Positions 10,836 to 24,700 of a DNA stretch of 64,000 nt are shown here, piece by piece. The translations under genes and the position numbers were made by a program. The stretch spans positions 1,153,501-1,217,500 of the forward strand of contig JAEMWC010000154.1 of the NCBI GenBank assembly GCA_016490735.1, read 5' to 3'. The notes under the pieces are model-generated. The model saw only the letters and a list, made by a program, of their open reading frames with translations, was not told the origin of the DNA and did not search any database. How positions within the stretch are numbered: the stretch's first letter is position 1; every line of letters begins with the position of its first letter. Source of the stretch: Pachyseris speciosa (lineage: Eukaryota; Cnidaria; Anthozoa; Scleractinia; Pachyseridae).

Positions 10836-13800
10836 TCACTCATCACCGTCGTCATCGTCATCACTTTCTTCCTCTGCTTCTTGCAGCCACGTGATAAAGG
10901 GAGAAATCTGTCAATAACAAATTAAAATCTGATTATGAAAGTAAGTAAGCGAAACAAGTCCATCGCGTACCTGCAGTAATGTCGACAAGAGACACAAAAT
11001 CAAATCACTACTTTGAAGGGTGAAAGAATCACGTTAAAAAATGACGGTTCATTGTGCACAGAATCGTTTCACTTTTATTCATCGTGTCTGCCCTGTTTAC
11101 CTGTTGTCGCAATTGTTTCCGCTGGGGTTCAAAACCGCTGTCCTCTGTCCCTGCGGGCAAGCGTAAGTACCACTGAAGAATGACGGACTCTTCAAGGATT
11201 TCTTTGTCGTATAACAAGTGAAGAAACACTTGAGAAAGCGGAGCAGCCCACATGGCTTGAAGGAAAAATTCCTGAGTGCAATCAAATCAGAATGACCGCG
11301 GTGTTACGGTGAGTGGGTGAGCAAGAAGCAGTATTTAAACTCAGCAGTTAAAATAAAAAGAACACTTTTTGACTTGTCACTTTTACAAGACTCTTGATAC
11401 CTGAAACGCCGTTCAAAAAGTCACGATTTTTTTAAAAATTATATTTGCAATAATTGAAATCTCATATTTATATAATCGATTTAAGGCGGGACTTAACCTA
11501 AACACCGTTTTTGTGTCTCTGAACATCGATTTAACGTTAATATCTCGATCGCGTTTCAAGCAATCCAGAATCTCTATGCTCATCCCACGAAGCTGTATTG
11601 TGGGATATTTTGTGAATTTTTGGTGATTTTTGGGCATATTTGGGAAGAGATAATTTTTCTAGAAGGAAGAAAATTTAGGGAAATAGGGAATATTGAAGAT
11701 TTCATGAAGGTTTGAAATTGGAATTTGTAGTGGAAAATTAGTAAATGGACACCAAAACAGTTCGCCAGCAACCATCAGCGCCCTTGTGGGGTGTCAACTG
11801 TCTGGTGTTTCAAAACATTTTTGTACATTTTAATCCCTTCTTTAAACTCCTTAAAATGTCACTCCAATTCACCTTAAGTCCCACCTTAATAGTAATGATA
11901 TCTAATGTTGTCTCCTAACAGTACTATTTATAATCAATTTTAGTTCCATAATCTATACGCTTGTACATTTATCCTCATTCTCACCAGAGGCTGTAACGTA
12001 TGTATCAGTGTCTATGTGTATATGTACCAGTGTTACTGTTCCACCCGACTCGATTAGCTATGCTACACTCGGGTGGGCAAAATTTTAATATCATTTATCT
12101 AATGGGCCATTTTCTATACGAGTAAGAGCCTGGGAACGAGGTTTTAAAATTTATCGGTTGGAAAAAATGTTTCCACTGCATGAAAGAGCATCTAAAAAAT
12201 GGTCACCTAACCAACTTTGACGCTGTTCAGTTGAATTGGAGTTGAAAAAAAATGCCCTTAAAAATTGTGAAAATTAGAGACTTTGTATGGTTTGGAGGGA
12301 CACTTTCCAACATAGAGACATTTGTATGGTTTTTTTTTTTTAAGTTTTTAATGCATGTTAGCTGGCGTCTTTTCAACCAAACATACTCAAACTTGCCGAA
12401 ACTGCTTATTTTGAGATACCCTTTCAAGTGAGAATCGATTTAGTTCAATTTCATTGATTTTCAATGAAGTTTGGATTCGTTCCCAGCCCCTTACTCGTTT
12501 AGAACACATTACCATAAAACCTCTATTAAGCCCCCGTCTGTATTACCCCCCCCCCCCCATCCCCCTCTAATAAGCCTCCCCACCCCTTTTGGGAAATGAG
12601 ATTAATTTTTGTACTTAGTCCCTCGTATTCCCTCTCATGAAATCCACTTTATGCGGCCCAGTTGGTTTGTTTTTAAACAAATATACACTCAAACAAATAA
12701 CACTGTTTGCTGATCTTTAAAAGTAATAAAGTTTCACTGCAGTTGTATGAGTTTTGTACAAAAACTACTTTAAGACGAAAACGGCGTGTTCAAGATTTGA
12801 AATAAGCACCCCCCCCCCCCACCCACCTCACTATTAAGCCCCCTTCTCTAATAAGACCCCGTTATTGAGGCCTGAAAGTTGTTACAGTATAAATAAAGTT
12901 GTTGTTGTTAACTAACAAATACACGTACACTCAGTTGTAAAGTTGTCGTTGAATGGTATATTGAAACAAAGGCTAGCTGACCTCAGTTGCGTTCAGTGCG
13001 TCTCTTTGGCCATCATCAGATTTCTTAATGTTAATGTAGTTGGAAATGACTGGCAGCAGATACTCTGTTGCCTAGCAAGAAATAGATTTGTTCTATTAGT
13101 CAAATGACGTGTAATCGCTATGTAACTCCCATACCATCCTCTTTATTTTTCCCCAAAATTAACTGATAGTTTCTTAGTCCAATGAGAAAAAGATATTAAC
13201 TGGATGATCACGCATGCATGCTCTGGCAAGAGAATAAAAACCTCTCACTCAATTCGAAAAAAAGTAAACTGCAGAAAGATACAGAGAAAAGATAAATCAA
13301 AACAATAAAAGATGAATCAAATAATAGATGATGATCTGTCCGTTTTCAAAACTTAACTATCTTTCTTACGTTGCAAAGAAAACAAAGCTTGAAAGCCTAA
13401 TAACCTCCGTATTAAAGAGGCGTACCCTTCTAAGATTCTGGATAAGTCTTGTCTTGATAGAGAGGGATCGTGAAGAGAAGACTCCAGTAATGATTTGACC
13501 ACCGCTTGATTCCGCTCATGAAACGTCACGTTATACGCGAACCTGCGAGAACATAATTTCTTCGATCAATTACTAGTGTTATACATTGACAATAGAAGTC
13601 AGAGACGACGAACAATAGGTTATTTAAATTCTTGCTCGTATTCCGCCAGAAACTCTACGTCTCAGTTCAGACGCCTTCCCTTCCTGTACAATACCCAACA
13701 CAGTTTCCTTCAAATGTCAGTCTGTATAGCGTGCAACAAACTCTATTGTACTTTGAGACGTGCAGTATCTAATGCAAATTTCCCTCACCGCAACAAAAGA

Positions 13801-15280
13801 CTCTGTCTAAGAGCCACTATTGAACCACTGTCACACCCAATGGTAATAATTCAGCACTTGAGTCGTGCTTAGAGTGCGCTCGTCCGTTCTCGTTTGCTTA
13901 TGTAAGGTCTAACAAATCGACAACTCATGCCTACTCTGTACTCGCCTGCTGTCGACTACAATTAACTCCATGTTACAACACCCTTTACCAACACTTCAAC
14001 GAATTACGGGCATAACTTAAAAACAATCTGTTTACATCCTAACCATCGATGGACTTCTCCATTTACTAACAACTACATCTGTTACTTGTCGCGTTCATAT
14101 CTTGCCAATCCTGTTTTAGTTAAAAACAAATTATTGCCCTTAAACACCATAAAATCTTAATTTCATTCGCCTGTTCCAGGAACGGGCTATAATTTCATCC
14201 ACTGTCATACTTTATCAGAGCTTCATTATCATCAACGGTCATTTGAAAAGACAGACAGGTTTTGGCGAGGGGATAAACGGAAATTATCAAGGGAATTATT
14301 TTACTGCCACGGTCCTAACTCACTTGGACGCATTTATTTCCAGAATGATATTTTCAGGGTCCACATGATCAGCTACTCCATGTCTGATTGATTCCAGTAC
14401 TTCTGTGTAAAAAACTTGCGTAAAAGAAGGAAAATACAGTTAGGCTACCAACCCGGACATTTGGTGCACAACACACCAAAAAATTTACGTAATGTAGGTT
14501 TCGGTAGCCTAGAAGACAAAGGTGCCTATCAAACTGCCAAAGGCCACTCAACATTCGCAACACCGTTACAGGGGCTTCCAACTTCTAAGCTTCGTAAGGC
14601 TTAGAATTTTCCCCCAATTTCCGCCATCACAAAGAGTCTTATCCCCCCCCCCCTTCCCCGTCCCTAAAAAACAAACAAACAAATAGATCATCTACTTCGC
14701 CTCATTTCAACTCACAGCTTCTCACAATATAAATAAGGACTGCATGTCTCCATTATGACATTTCCAAAGACATGTCAGCTGGATGACATAATTAAGGGAC
14801 TTAAAATCTCTTAAATATGTCTACCAGAAGACAGGACTTCAGTTGAAACACATAAACTACCGCTGTACTATGAACGTCTCTATCATATCACCGTTTTCAG
14901 TAAAGACTTGTTATATGACAGACAAAATACGGGAATTGAAATCTCTTCCGAAAACAGGGCAGAAAATTAATCGTAACACAACTGCTAAGGTGTGACGCCT
15001 CAATAGGCATGCCATCATGTAAGGGCGCAAAACGTAGCTCGTTGCCAAGTAAGCATAATTATTATAACTGATGTAAATGAGAGGTTTCCTCAAAGCAGTG
15101 TGAAGAGACTGAGAAATTGCTGAGTTGCTGAGAGCCGAATCTCTTTTAAGAAGTTGTGTGCGGAGTCCAGGGAAGAGACTTAAGCGGCTTGTAAGCACTG
15201 TTTGAGTCCTCTGTTGGGGCGCGTAACAATCGCTATTTAACGCTTTAGCTACATGTATTTCGTTGACAAACAAGCAAAAC

Positions 15281-15311
<31 letters not shown>

Positions 15312-15751
15312 CCAAGTACATGTATCTAATACATATTAAAGAAAATATTGAAAGTTACTCTCGAACGTAGTTATGGTCTGATTTTTTATAGCTACATGTA
15401 TTTCGTTTTGGATGTTGAGTTTTTCGCGTAGAAGCGTGAGAAACTGGGAACAAAGATATTCTTTAAATTGTGCGCTCCTCATTGCGAGATTTTATATATA
15501 TATATAGCAGTTGCCTATATGATGAAAAACTCTCTTTCGTGTAACACATGTATAATGTTTTAACAACTATAATCATAAAAATTACAATTTCCTCGATTGT
15601 GATTGGTTTAAAAAACTCCTATTTTCCACTAATTCACGTGCCAAGTTGTTATCGGACAGTTTGTTATTGGACACTTTGTTATTGGACACTTTGTTATCGG
15701 ACAGTTAAATAAGCCAATCACATTCAAAGTAGTATTTTAAATCAACCAATC

Positions 15752-15784
<33 letters not shown>

Positions 15785-18700
15785 CAACCTTGGTTACAAT
15801 CACCATACATTTTGATCGTAGTCAATTTCAGAGCGACATTAAACAATTTACGCTTCCTTTGTCAGTCTTTTAATGCAAAATTTCCTTCCCTTTTATAACT
15901 TGGCTCTTCTTCTTTTCTCGGAAATTGTAATTTTTATGATTAATTGGTAATAAACAAATCGGTGATAAACAAATCGGACTCCCGCGTCCGATTTTGTTAT
16001 CACTCGTATGATTACAGACCGAATTGGACTCCACTTAGTCCTATTACCATTACTTAGCCCTGTGACTGTGCAAGCATCTACGGCATATATCAGAGAGATA
16101 ATAATGAATGTGTGTGAATGATCATCGGAGAACTTTATGAACAGTACTTAACCTGTAGTGGAAAGAAAGCCTGCAAAAATTCAGGGTTGTACGGGATTCG
16201 AACCCACGACCTCTGCGATACCGGTGCAGTGTTCTACCGACTGAGCTAACAAGCCATCTGGGAGCTGGTCATATTATTGGTTAGTAATACAGTATACCCG
16301 TGAATGATGATTACAGGCTTGATCTTTTGATGATCATTCACATACTTATTCTGTAATCCGTATAGTTTCAAATGTATGATTTTCATCACAGGCGGCCCAA
16401 GCTCACGATAAGAGACATAAGCCACGAACGTGACTCTAGCGTATCGGCGTATAAGGTGGTGTTGTGTTACAACGGTTTGAATTTGAATTACAAAGGTTTG
16501 TATGGGAAGACTATGGATTTGTTTTCAATAGTAGAAATTATTGTTGTTTGAAAATAAAGTCGACTTACTTTGTTGCCTTGTTTTATCCTTTGTCATTTGC
16601 CAGCTTCTCAGGCTGATTTGAAGCCATTTCGGCAAGTTAGCGATTATCGGAGTTTCCACTGCTAAGAGGGGTGTCTAGAAAACTCAGACCGAGAAAACTC
16701 AGAAATCTGCTCTTTGATTAGAGCACAAGACCTAGAAAACTCAGACCCCCCTCAAAACTATACAATTTCAAAAGCAAAATAAACGTGAGTTAAATGAAGT
16801 TTCGTTTTCAACACACTGAAATGTTACACCCTATTATTTATCGCAAGGTAACAACATTGTGTGCGCTTCTCTTAGCAGTGGAAACTCCGATAATCGCTAA
16901 CTTGCCAAAATGGCTTCAAATCGGCCTGAGAAGCTGGCAAATGACAAAGGATACAACAAGGCAACAAAGTAAGTGGACTTAAGTTTCAAACAACAATAAT
17001 TAAAAATTATTCACCGAAGTGGAGGTGAATAGTGGTGGATATTTACTGAGCTGCAAAGGGGCAAGGTAAATATCCACCACTTTCACCAACACTGAGGTGA
17101 ATTGTTTTAGTTACACTGAGGTGTAATTGTTTTAGTATATACCACACAAGCTGAATACTCAGCGGAAAAAAACATTACTTTATGTGTGACAATATACCGA
17201 AAAGCGGTCGGAAATTGTAAACTCTTGCGCGCCGGCTGCTCGGAGGTGAATAGTACTTGCAAATCACCTCCGAGTTAACCAATCAGAGCGCGCGAAAAGC
17301 ACTATTCAATTGTGTGGTATATACTAATTTCAACTATAGCGAAGATATTTGTTTACAAACATTGTTTTTGTTATCTAAATGTTCAAAACTTTAAACAAAA
17401 GAATTGTTTGTTTCACCAGCCAATAGTTCTCTGGTTGGCATACTAATAACAATAGGTGACATCACTGATATCTTTGCTATTGAAAACAAATCCATTGTCT
17501 TCCAATACAAACCTTTGTAATTCAAATTCAAACTGTTGTAACACAACACCACCTTATACGCCGATATGCTAGAGTCACATTCGTGGCGTATGTCTCTTAT
17601 CGTGAGCTTGGGCTGCCTGTGATTTTCATATATTCATTCTCACATTATTCATCGTTCATGGGTATATTGCGAACCAACTAAATGACCAGCTTCCAGTTGG
17701 CTTGTTAGCTCAGTTGGTAGAGCACTGCACCAGTATCGCAGAGGTCGTGGGTTCGAATCCCGTACAAGCCTGAATTTTTTTTTTCTTAAGGTTTCTTTCG
17801 AGTTTTCACTACTGTCTAAAGTAAGTAGTTTTCATAACTGCGATGATCATTCACATATTCATTCCTTAATCTGCAGTTCAAATATATGATTTCCATATAA
17901 AATTCATTCTCACAGAGAGATAATAATCGGAAAAACTCTGACACATGACAACTTACACCTGCCGTCCTCGGGTGGTGGGCTGCCAGGAGGGGATTCTTCA
18001 TCACTTGACACTGAACTTACATTATCTTCACTGGAGCTGACTCTGTCAACACCTACAGACTCCAAAAACAAATAAACCCCATTGGTCTACATAACACGCA
18101 GTTTGTAACAAAACTTCAAGAATAACTGCAAAGTTTGTTCAGTTGATATTTGAATTTCCAGTTGGTCTTCAAGAGACTAAAATTAGTATAAACTTGGGCC
18201 TGCAAAAATAGTTTATCCCTCATTTAGAGCTAAAGAAAAGAAAAGAGAAAACTGCTGTTTTTCTTACATGTAGATCGAGCACGTTCTGCTTGTAATGATA
18301 ATCAAGTCTGTTTGTTTATATTGAATATTCATAGCCTGTGAGCAAGCTCTCTATTGGGGTCTCACGTGAGATTTGTTGTGGTTGCAAGTGGCGAATGAAG
18401 CAAGTCTGCCCCAATCCTCTCACCACTTGCTTTGCTCGCCACCAGCGCCCAAATACAAAGCTTGCTTACAGGCTAAAATATCCACAGAATTGCTATTGAC
18501 ATACATCCCTGTAAAATCACAAAAATGAAACTCAGTGTCAACATTAACTTGATAGTAGTAAAAATTAACAAAATAAAATCAGAACAAGAGAAAAGGTGCC
18601 CCAGTGAGGAGTCGAACTCCGCTCTCCCGTACCAAAGGTGACAGCTATGCCCACTCTGCCAAACACACCCAGCATAGTTAATATGGTGAAAATAGTCTAT

Positions 18701-21700
18701 TAATTTACTCCAAATGACTAAATACAATGCTTGCGCCAATTGATTGATAGGCTCTGCTCACCGCTTGAGAAAAGAAATGCTTATCAAATGGTCATAGAAA
18801 CCTCTGAAACATAGATCTTTTATGGAAAAATTGAAGCAGAAATGAACGTGAGCTTTGAAAACATCTTTCCAAGATGGCTGACCTTCTTTGCTGTGGTGTA
18901 TGGCAAGATTCATGTGCAGTCAAGTCACATGAGGAAAGTCGTGGCCCCAAAACCAAAAAAAAGAAACAGAACCAATTCCTAGACTCGGTGCCTTCCGGCC
19001 CGAGTAATAATAAAAAATAAAAATAAATCCACAATAATTGGAGGAAATGACAAGCTGGGACAACCAGAATGTACAGTGCATGCCTGTGTATTCCTTCCCT
19101 GGAGTAAAACACTGACAAGAACGTACCGGTAGTTATTTTAGTGCAGCATTCTTCATTTTTTCTATATTCCACAAAACTTTTAATCCCCGTGACAAAATCG
19201 TCAAAAATTCTTTGGAAAAAACTAGCCTTCGTCTTTTGGATGCAGATCTGCTATGACAATGCAACAGTTTATAGCATCACTAAGAGGGCAGATGCATAAA
19301 CAATGACAGCAAAGGTGTACAATCACTGTGCAGTCACTGCGCTATCTGGGTCAGTACTTGATGGTGACTTTTCTCACCCCAAATGTCTTGCACTTGTTCG
19401 CTTTCATCATCCGAATCAGCTTCAGGTCTCCAGATGTAGCCTTGTCCTTCACTGCCCACTTCTTCAGCAATGAACCCTGAACAAGAAAAGGAGCAGTTAA
19501 GATGACTCACCCGCCCAAACATTGGATGTCAAGCATTTCCCTGCTCATCTTCATTTGCTTGGATGTTATTCATTACCATATTTGGCAAAGAATTTGCAGA
19601 GAATTGTCGTGACACTCAATTCCCCCCTCCCCTCCTCTCCTCCCCCCCCCCCAAAATAACAACAACAACAACAACAACAACAACAAAACTGACCATTGCC
19701 TTGCTCAGGTGCTGACTTCTCTTGGAGAGACAGTTCATCCATGCCAAAGCCAGAATCATCTTTGTTTGGTTTCTTTAGCGTTATTTTCACTCCTGGAGGA
19801 AGAACTAAATCAGGTCCAACCACCACCTGTAATGACACAAGAAAAAATGATTTCACTGCCAGAAACAATTTGCACTGAACTAAAAGCAGTGTAACAGAAA
19901 GCCAGATATGAGAGGGGTCTCAGGTCAAAAACCAAATAATTTATAGCCGTGTTTAATACTGATGCAAAAAAATGAATGGCTAACTTACAGACCCACATAT
20001 CTATTGATCCTCAAAATTCTTCACTGACCTGCTACCCCCAAAAGTAATCTGGAACACTGGTGTAAGCTGCTCTATACAATGCAAAAGTGCAAATTTCCTT
20101 GAAGTAAATTAGTGATCTAGTTGCAAAATCAAATCAAATGAAATCAAACTTATTTAGTCTTGATAGTGTGGGGAGTGGTTGCCCAATCTCCCGAGCCAGG
20201 GGCTCATGTATTAAACGCCCGAGCATTCCAGATCGACTTGGAATTTAGAAGTGTTCATTTTTGAGGAGAGGGGAAAACCAGAGTAACCAGATAAAAACCT
20301 CTCAGAGCAGAGAAGAGAATCAACAACAAACGCAACTCACATATGATGTTGAGTCCGGGAATCAACCTCGGGCCACACTGGTGGAAGGCGAGTGCCCTCA
20401 CCACTGCGCCATCCCTACTCCCCTTACTTAAGAAGTAGGAAATTACAAATCTGGAATTTTTTTAGTTGTCGAGGCCTATGCCCAGCAACAATTACAGTGA
20501 GAGGGCAAAATGCCAGAAAATGTAAGGCGTATTGTTGATGTGAATTGACTAAATGATTGTGGTGAATAAGTCATACAAAATGTCAAAGTAACAGCACTTA
20601 AGTACTCACATTAAATGAAATCAATGATCCAGATGAGATTGTGACATTCCTGTGATGCAAGAACAAGACAAAGTTTGTACTAACAGTAACAGTATTTGAG
20701 CTACAATTACAGGATCTATAAAATAAATTTTTATTATTTTTAAAACTAATACAGATAAACATATAAATTACATACCTTTTTATATGAACATTTTTGCAAA
20801 GGATTGATTTGGAAATGTTACAGCCATCTTCAACTCTCACGTTATCCCAGAGATGGACACCATCTAGGTGAACAAAATCACCTTGGGAAAGAAAACAACA
20901 ATTACAAAATGAAACAAAACAAAACATAAATTATCTTTTTGCTGGAGCATTTCACTTTCTGTTATACCAGGGGCCTTAATAGTACATGTACAGTTCTGTA
21001 GTGGTTTTCAAATTAACCAAGACACCCCCCTGATGGAGATGGGAGGGTCTCAAGCACACATATTCTCTTATTTGTGTACTGTATGTGCATCAACATTTTG
21101 CATAACCTTTTTTGTACACATAATTATGCAAGTAATTCTTAATGGGGTCTCAATTATTTTAATGCAATCAACTGACAAAACAATAATAATTATCATTATT
21201 ATTTTCCCATTTAAATGCAAAACATCTGAGACTATATATAACTGAAATGTAATGCTTAACACATCATTATTCTGCAATGAAAAGCAATTAAGTTTCCCTA
21301 CCTATAACACAGTTTCTGCCTATCACAGAATTAGTGATGACTGTTCCAGCCCCCACTGAGGTTCCTTTACTTATTAAAACATTTTCTTCTAACACACAGT
21401 CCCTACAGAAGAAAAATTAATTTTTAATTTATTAAGCATTCGCAATCAATGGAGTGTAAATAACTGTGCAGTAGTTAAGGCTTGCTGAGACCACAGGCCA
21501 CCCAAGCACAAAATGCATGGCAGATTTTAAATTAATACACCCACCTGGCTAGTGACAGCTCACTATCCAAGTAGACATTATGTCTTGTGAATGAGAAGGA
21601 GAAGTCCATGAAAAACACGCTGTTGTCTGGTGCTATCGGATAGGCCCATCTACTGAGAATATCTTTGCTGTAAGAGAAAAAGAATCAGTCCAGACATTAA

Positions 21701-24700
21701 ATGTTAATGCATCTTCATTTATAAGGACCTCTTGTAGTGGTGATAGCTCAATGAGTTCATCTTCAGGAGTGATCTGTAGTTCTTTACTACATGTAGTGTG
21801 ACATCAACCAAGTGCAAGCAAACCTAATGAGATATCATTCCATACAGGAAGTCAACTTGTAGGGGACTTAATGTTCCATAATTTGTCTTGTTGTGTCACC
21901 TGTCTTTGTTGTCAAATTGATTGATCATTTTATGGTTGCTCAAACATAATATAGTTTTTCAGTCATAAGGCGTGTTTTTTCGAAGATAATCACAATTAAA
22001 TTGTGGTTTCTTGGACTAATCTCCCCTGTCCCTACCCTTAACACTAACATGTGTTCTTCCAACTTGGCTTCATACTTCCCTGAGAGACTACAGTACAGTA
22101 TGTGACCATAGACTTCACAAACACAAAAATTCATAAAAAACTGAATAGTTACCTGACTGTGTCATACATGTATGGATTAGAAACTCTAGCCGCATACTTG
22201 TCACTGATTAGAAATGAATGGATCTGATTACCCATTATCTGAAGACAGAAACATCATTTTAATGTCATTGTACCCATTTTATAGAGACAGCTAACCGCCG
22301 ACCGGTTAGCTCAGTGGTAGAGCACCAGACTAGCATGTGGGAGGTCGGTGGTTCAAACCCCGGCCGGACCAACACTCAGGGTCTTTAAATAATTGAGGAG
22401 GTAGTGCTGCCTTTGTAATTACATCTGCAAATGGTTAGACTTTCTAGTCTTCTCGGATATGGAACGATAAACCGTAGGCCCCGTCTCACAACTCTTCATA
22501 ATTGATTCTGTGGGACGTAAAAGAACCCACACACTGTTCGAAAAGAGTATGTGATGGTCTATCTCTCATCTGATGATGTTCTTTGAAGGCCATAAGTTAG
22601 ATAACTCATTGGGTTAATTACGTCACCTTCATTAAATAAAGAATATTGTATTGTATTGTATTGTATTGTACAGCATCACCCTGGATGTACATGTTAGTAG
22701 TTATTATATAAGTCTGCACTTAAGAAAATTGGCCACCATTCTGAGGGTTGCATCTTAAAGAGGTGTACATCAGATCTGCTTACTACACTTCCCAGTTGAG
22801 TGCAACACCACGCAAGTTTCCACACAAAGTTTTGACGTCAAAACTTTAATGTTTCCGATGGCAACGAGAATGTATTCAATGGAAACAAAGCATTTTTACA
22901 ATGTAATTTTAATAGAGCGTGAACATGTCAAGTTTCCTCCTCAGGAGGAGGTGGAGCTGTCAAAACTTGACATGTTCACACTCTAAATTAATTAAAAAAC
23001 ACGACAGTTTCCATTGGATACATTCATTGACCTATAGATACAAACATATTACTGTTGGCACAACATACACTGTACATGTAAATTATAGTTCTGTAATGGA
23101 GGTGTCAATTTTAGAGATGCCACTTGATGACAGCCAAGATTACCAATGACATCACGATCCCATAAGGGGTGTTCAGCCATAACAGCTGTTACAAGAACCT
23201 TTAGTTATGGTCGCCCTTAATGACAACTCGAGTATACACATGAATGGATTGGATAAAAGTTCAAAACATAACACATCTGACCAGAAAATTATGGTACATG
23301 TAAACTTGTCTACCATAACTCACTTTCAGCAACTAAATTGATAAGGTAAACTGGCCAGTAAATACTTTAAAAAGGTTCAAAAGGTGACCACTGTTTCAAG
23401 AAGGGCTGACAATGACAATGTCAGCCTTTAAATATCTTGATTCACCGACACTCAGTTGACACAGTCAAATTTTTGTATTTCACTTTCTTGTCAAATGCAG
23501 CCCCACAATCACTTTGAAATGTAACCCCTTCACTTAAAGTTTGGAAAAATATTGTCCAACTCCAGTCAGAATGAAGGGTACGTATGGTAAGTAGTACTAC
23601 CTACCTCCTCATTCACAAGAATTCCTCGAACAAAGTCGTCTCTAGTTTGGTAATCAAAATTGTCAGTAAATAGCTGTGGTACCTTAAAAAGAGAAAAAAT
23701 AAAGGGTTCAAAAGGGGAAATTGAGTTATTGGGATAACCAAAGAACGCAATCAACTAAACATAAGTCCTCCGATTAAATTAATCTGATGAACAAAGAAAG
23801 TTGAATTATCAATTTTTAACTCACTGTTGTTGAACATATACATATGTTGCAGTCCAAGAGATCATATCTTATCTGAAGAGTGTTGTTGCCCGAAAACAGA
23901 CTCTGAACAAAGCAAAAATACAATTTGATAAGAAAAGAAAGGCAGGAAGTTGAGAAATAGTATGCACACTCATTGAAACCAGGTGCAGCTGAAAATACAA
24001 GAGTAAATTTTGAAGAAAACAAGTGTTTAATATGTGAACTCAATCCTCTCAAGTTTCAATTGAAAGTAAAACATTGCGTATCTTATAAACTTCTCCCAAT
24101 AACTCAAGTGACACAAAGGAACAAGCTCCAACATTGAAATTTCCTTTATAAAACCAATGACTTGTTAGAAAATGTTCTTTGACAACATGCCCACATTTAG
24201 ATTCATTAACGCTAGTTTAAAATAAATTGCATGTTATTTTACAGACAACTCAAGGGTGTGTTTCATTGCCAGTCAAAAGTACAGTGCCAGCTAGGGTGTA
24301 CAGTGTACATGTACATACAGATCTAAAGAAAACACAGCCATAATTTCAAACAAGATGTTTTGTTCTTGAGAACAGTACACAGTAGCAGTACTACTCTAAC
24401 TATCGAAGAATAAGAACAAATGAAAGTTGGTTACCAAGGGAAAAGAAAAACGTTTTTTGCCGGACGTCTTCTCACAGTGTACAATTCTGCCAGTCGTTGA
24501 ATCCATGGCAGCTATAAGATCATCTTCCTGACATCTGGGAAACAAAACAGATGCGTACTCAGCTCAACAACAAGTCAGAATTACAGAACTTGACCTTCAC
24601 AAAATTTACTTGTGAGAAATCATACTGAAAAATACTAAAATTAAACTATTCACCACATGAAATGCAACACACTTGAATTTGCTTTTTTAAAGCATTAATT

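Larger units (their letters stand above)
16140..17835. repeat. Large nested inverted repeat in an EIF2B5 intron
   Basis: The outer arms, about 16140-16545 and 17450-17835, are reverse complements over about 390 bp, including the tRNA-like units and the block 'cccaagctcacgataagaga'. An inner pair, about 16545-16672 and 16868-16995, is also inverted (gccagcttctcaggc, cgattatcggagtttccac). A MITE (17007-17325) sits between the inner and outer right arms and disturbs the symmetry. The structure could extrude as a cruciform and may be hard to assemble. Confidence 0.85.

Noticed and set aside
13065..13071. First-choice acceptor of the EIF2B5 exon at 12982
   Set aside because: Starting at 13071 breaks the reading frame after the preceding exon; the AG seven bases further in (exon from 13064) restores it.
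15795..15825. Candidate for the missing EIF2B5 exon (minus-strand TIKMY before a GT)
   Set aside because: There is no AG acceptor at a suitable distance and the sequence belongs to an inverted-repeat element.
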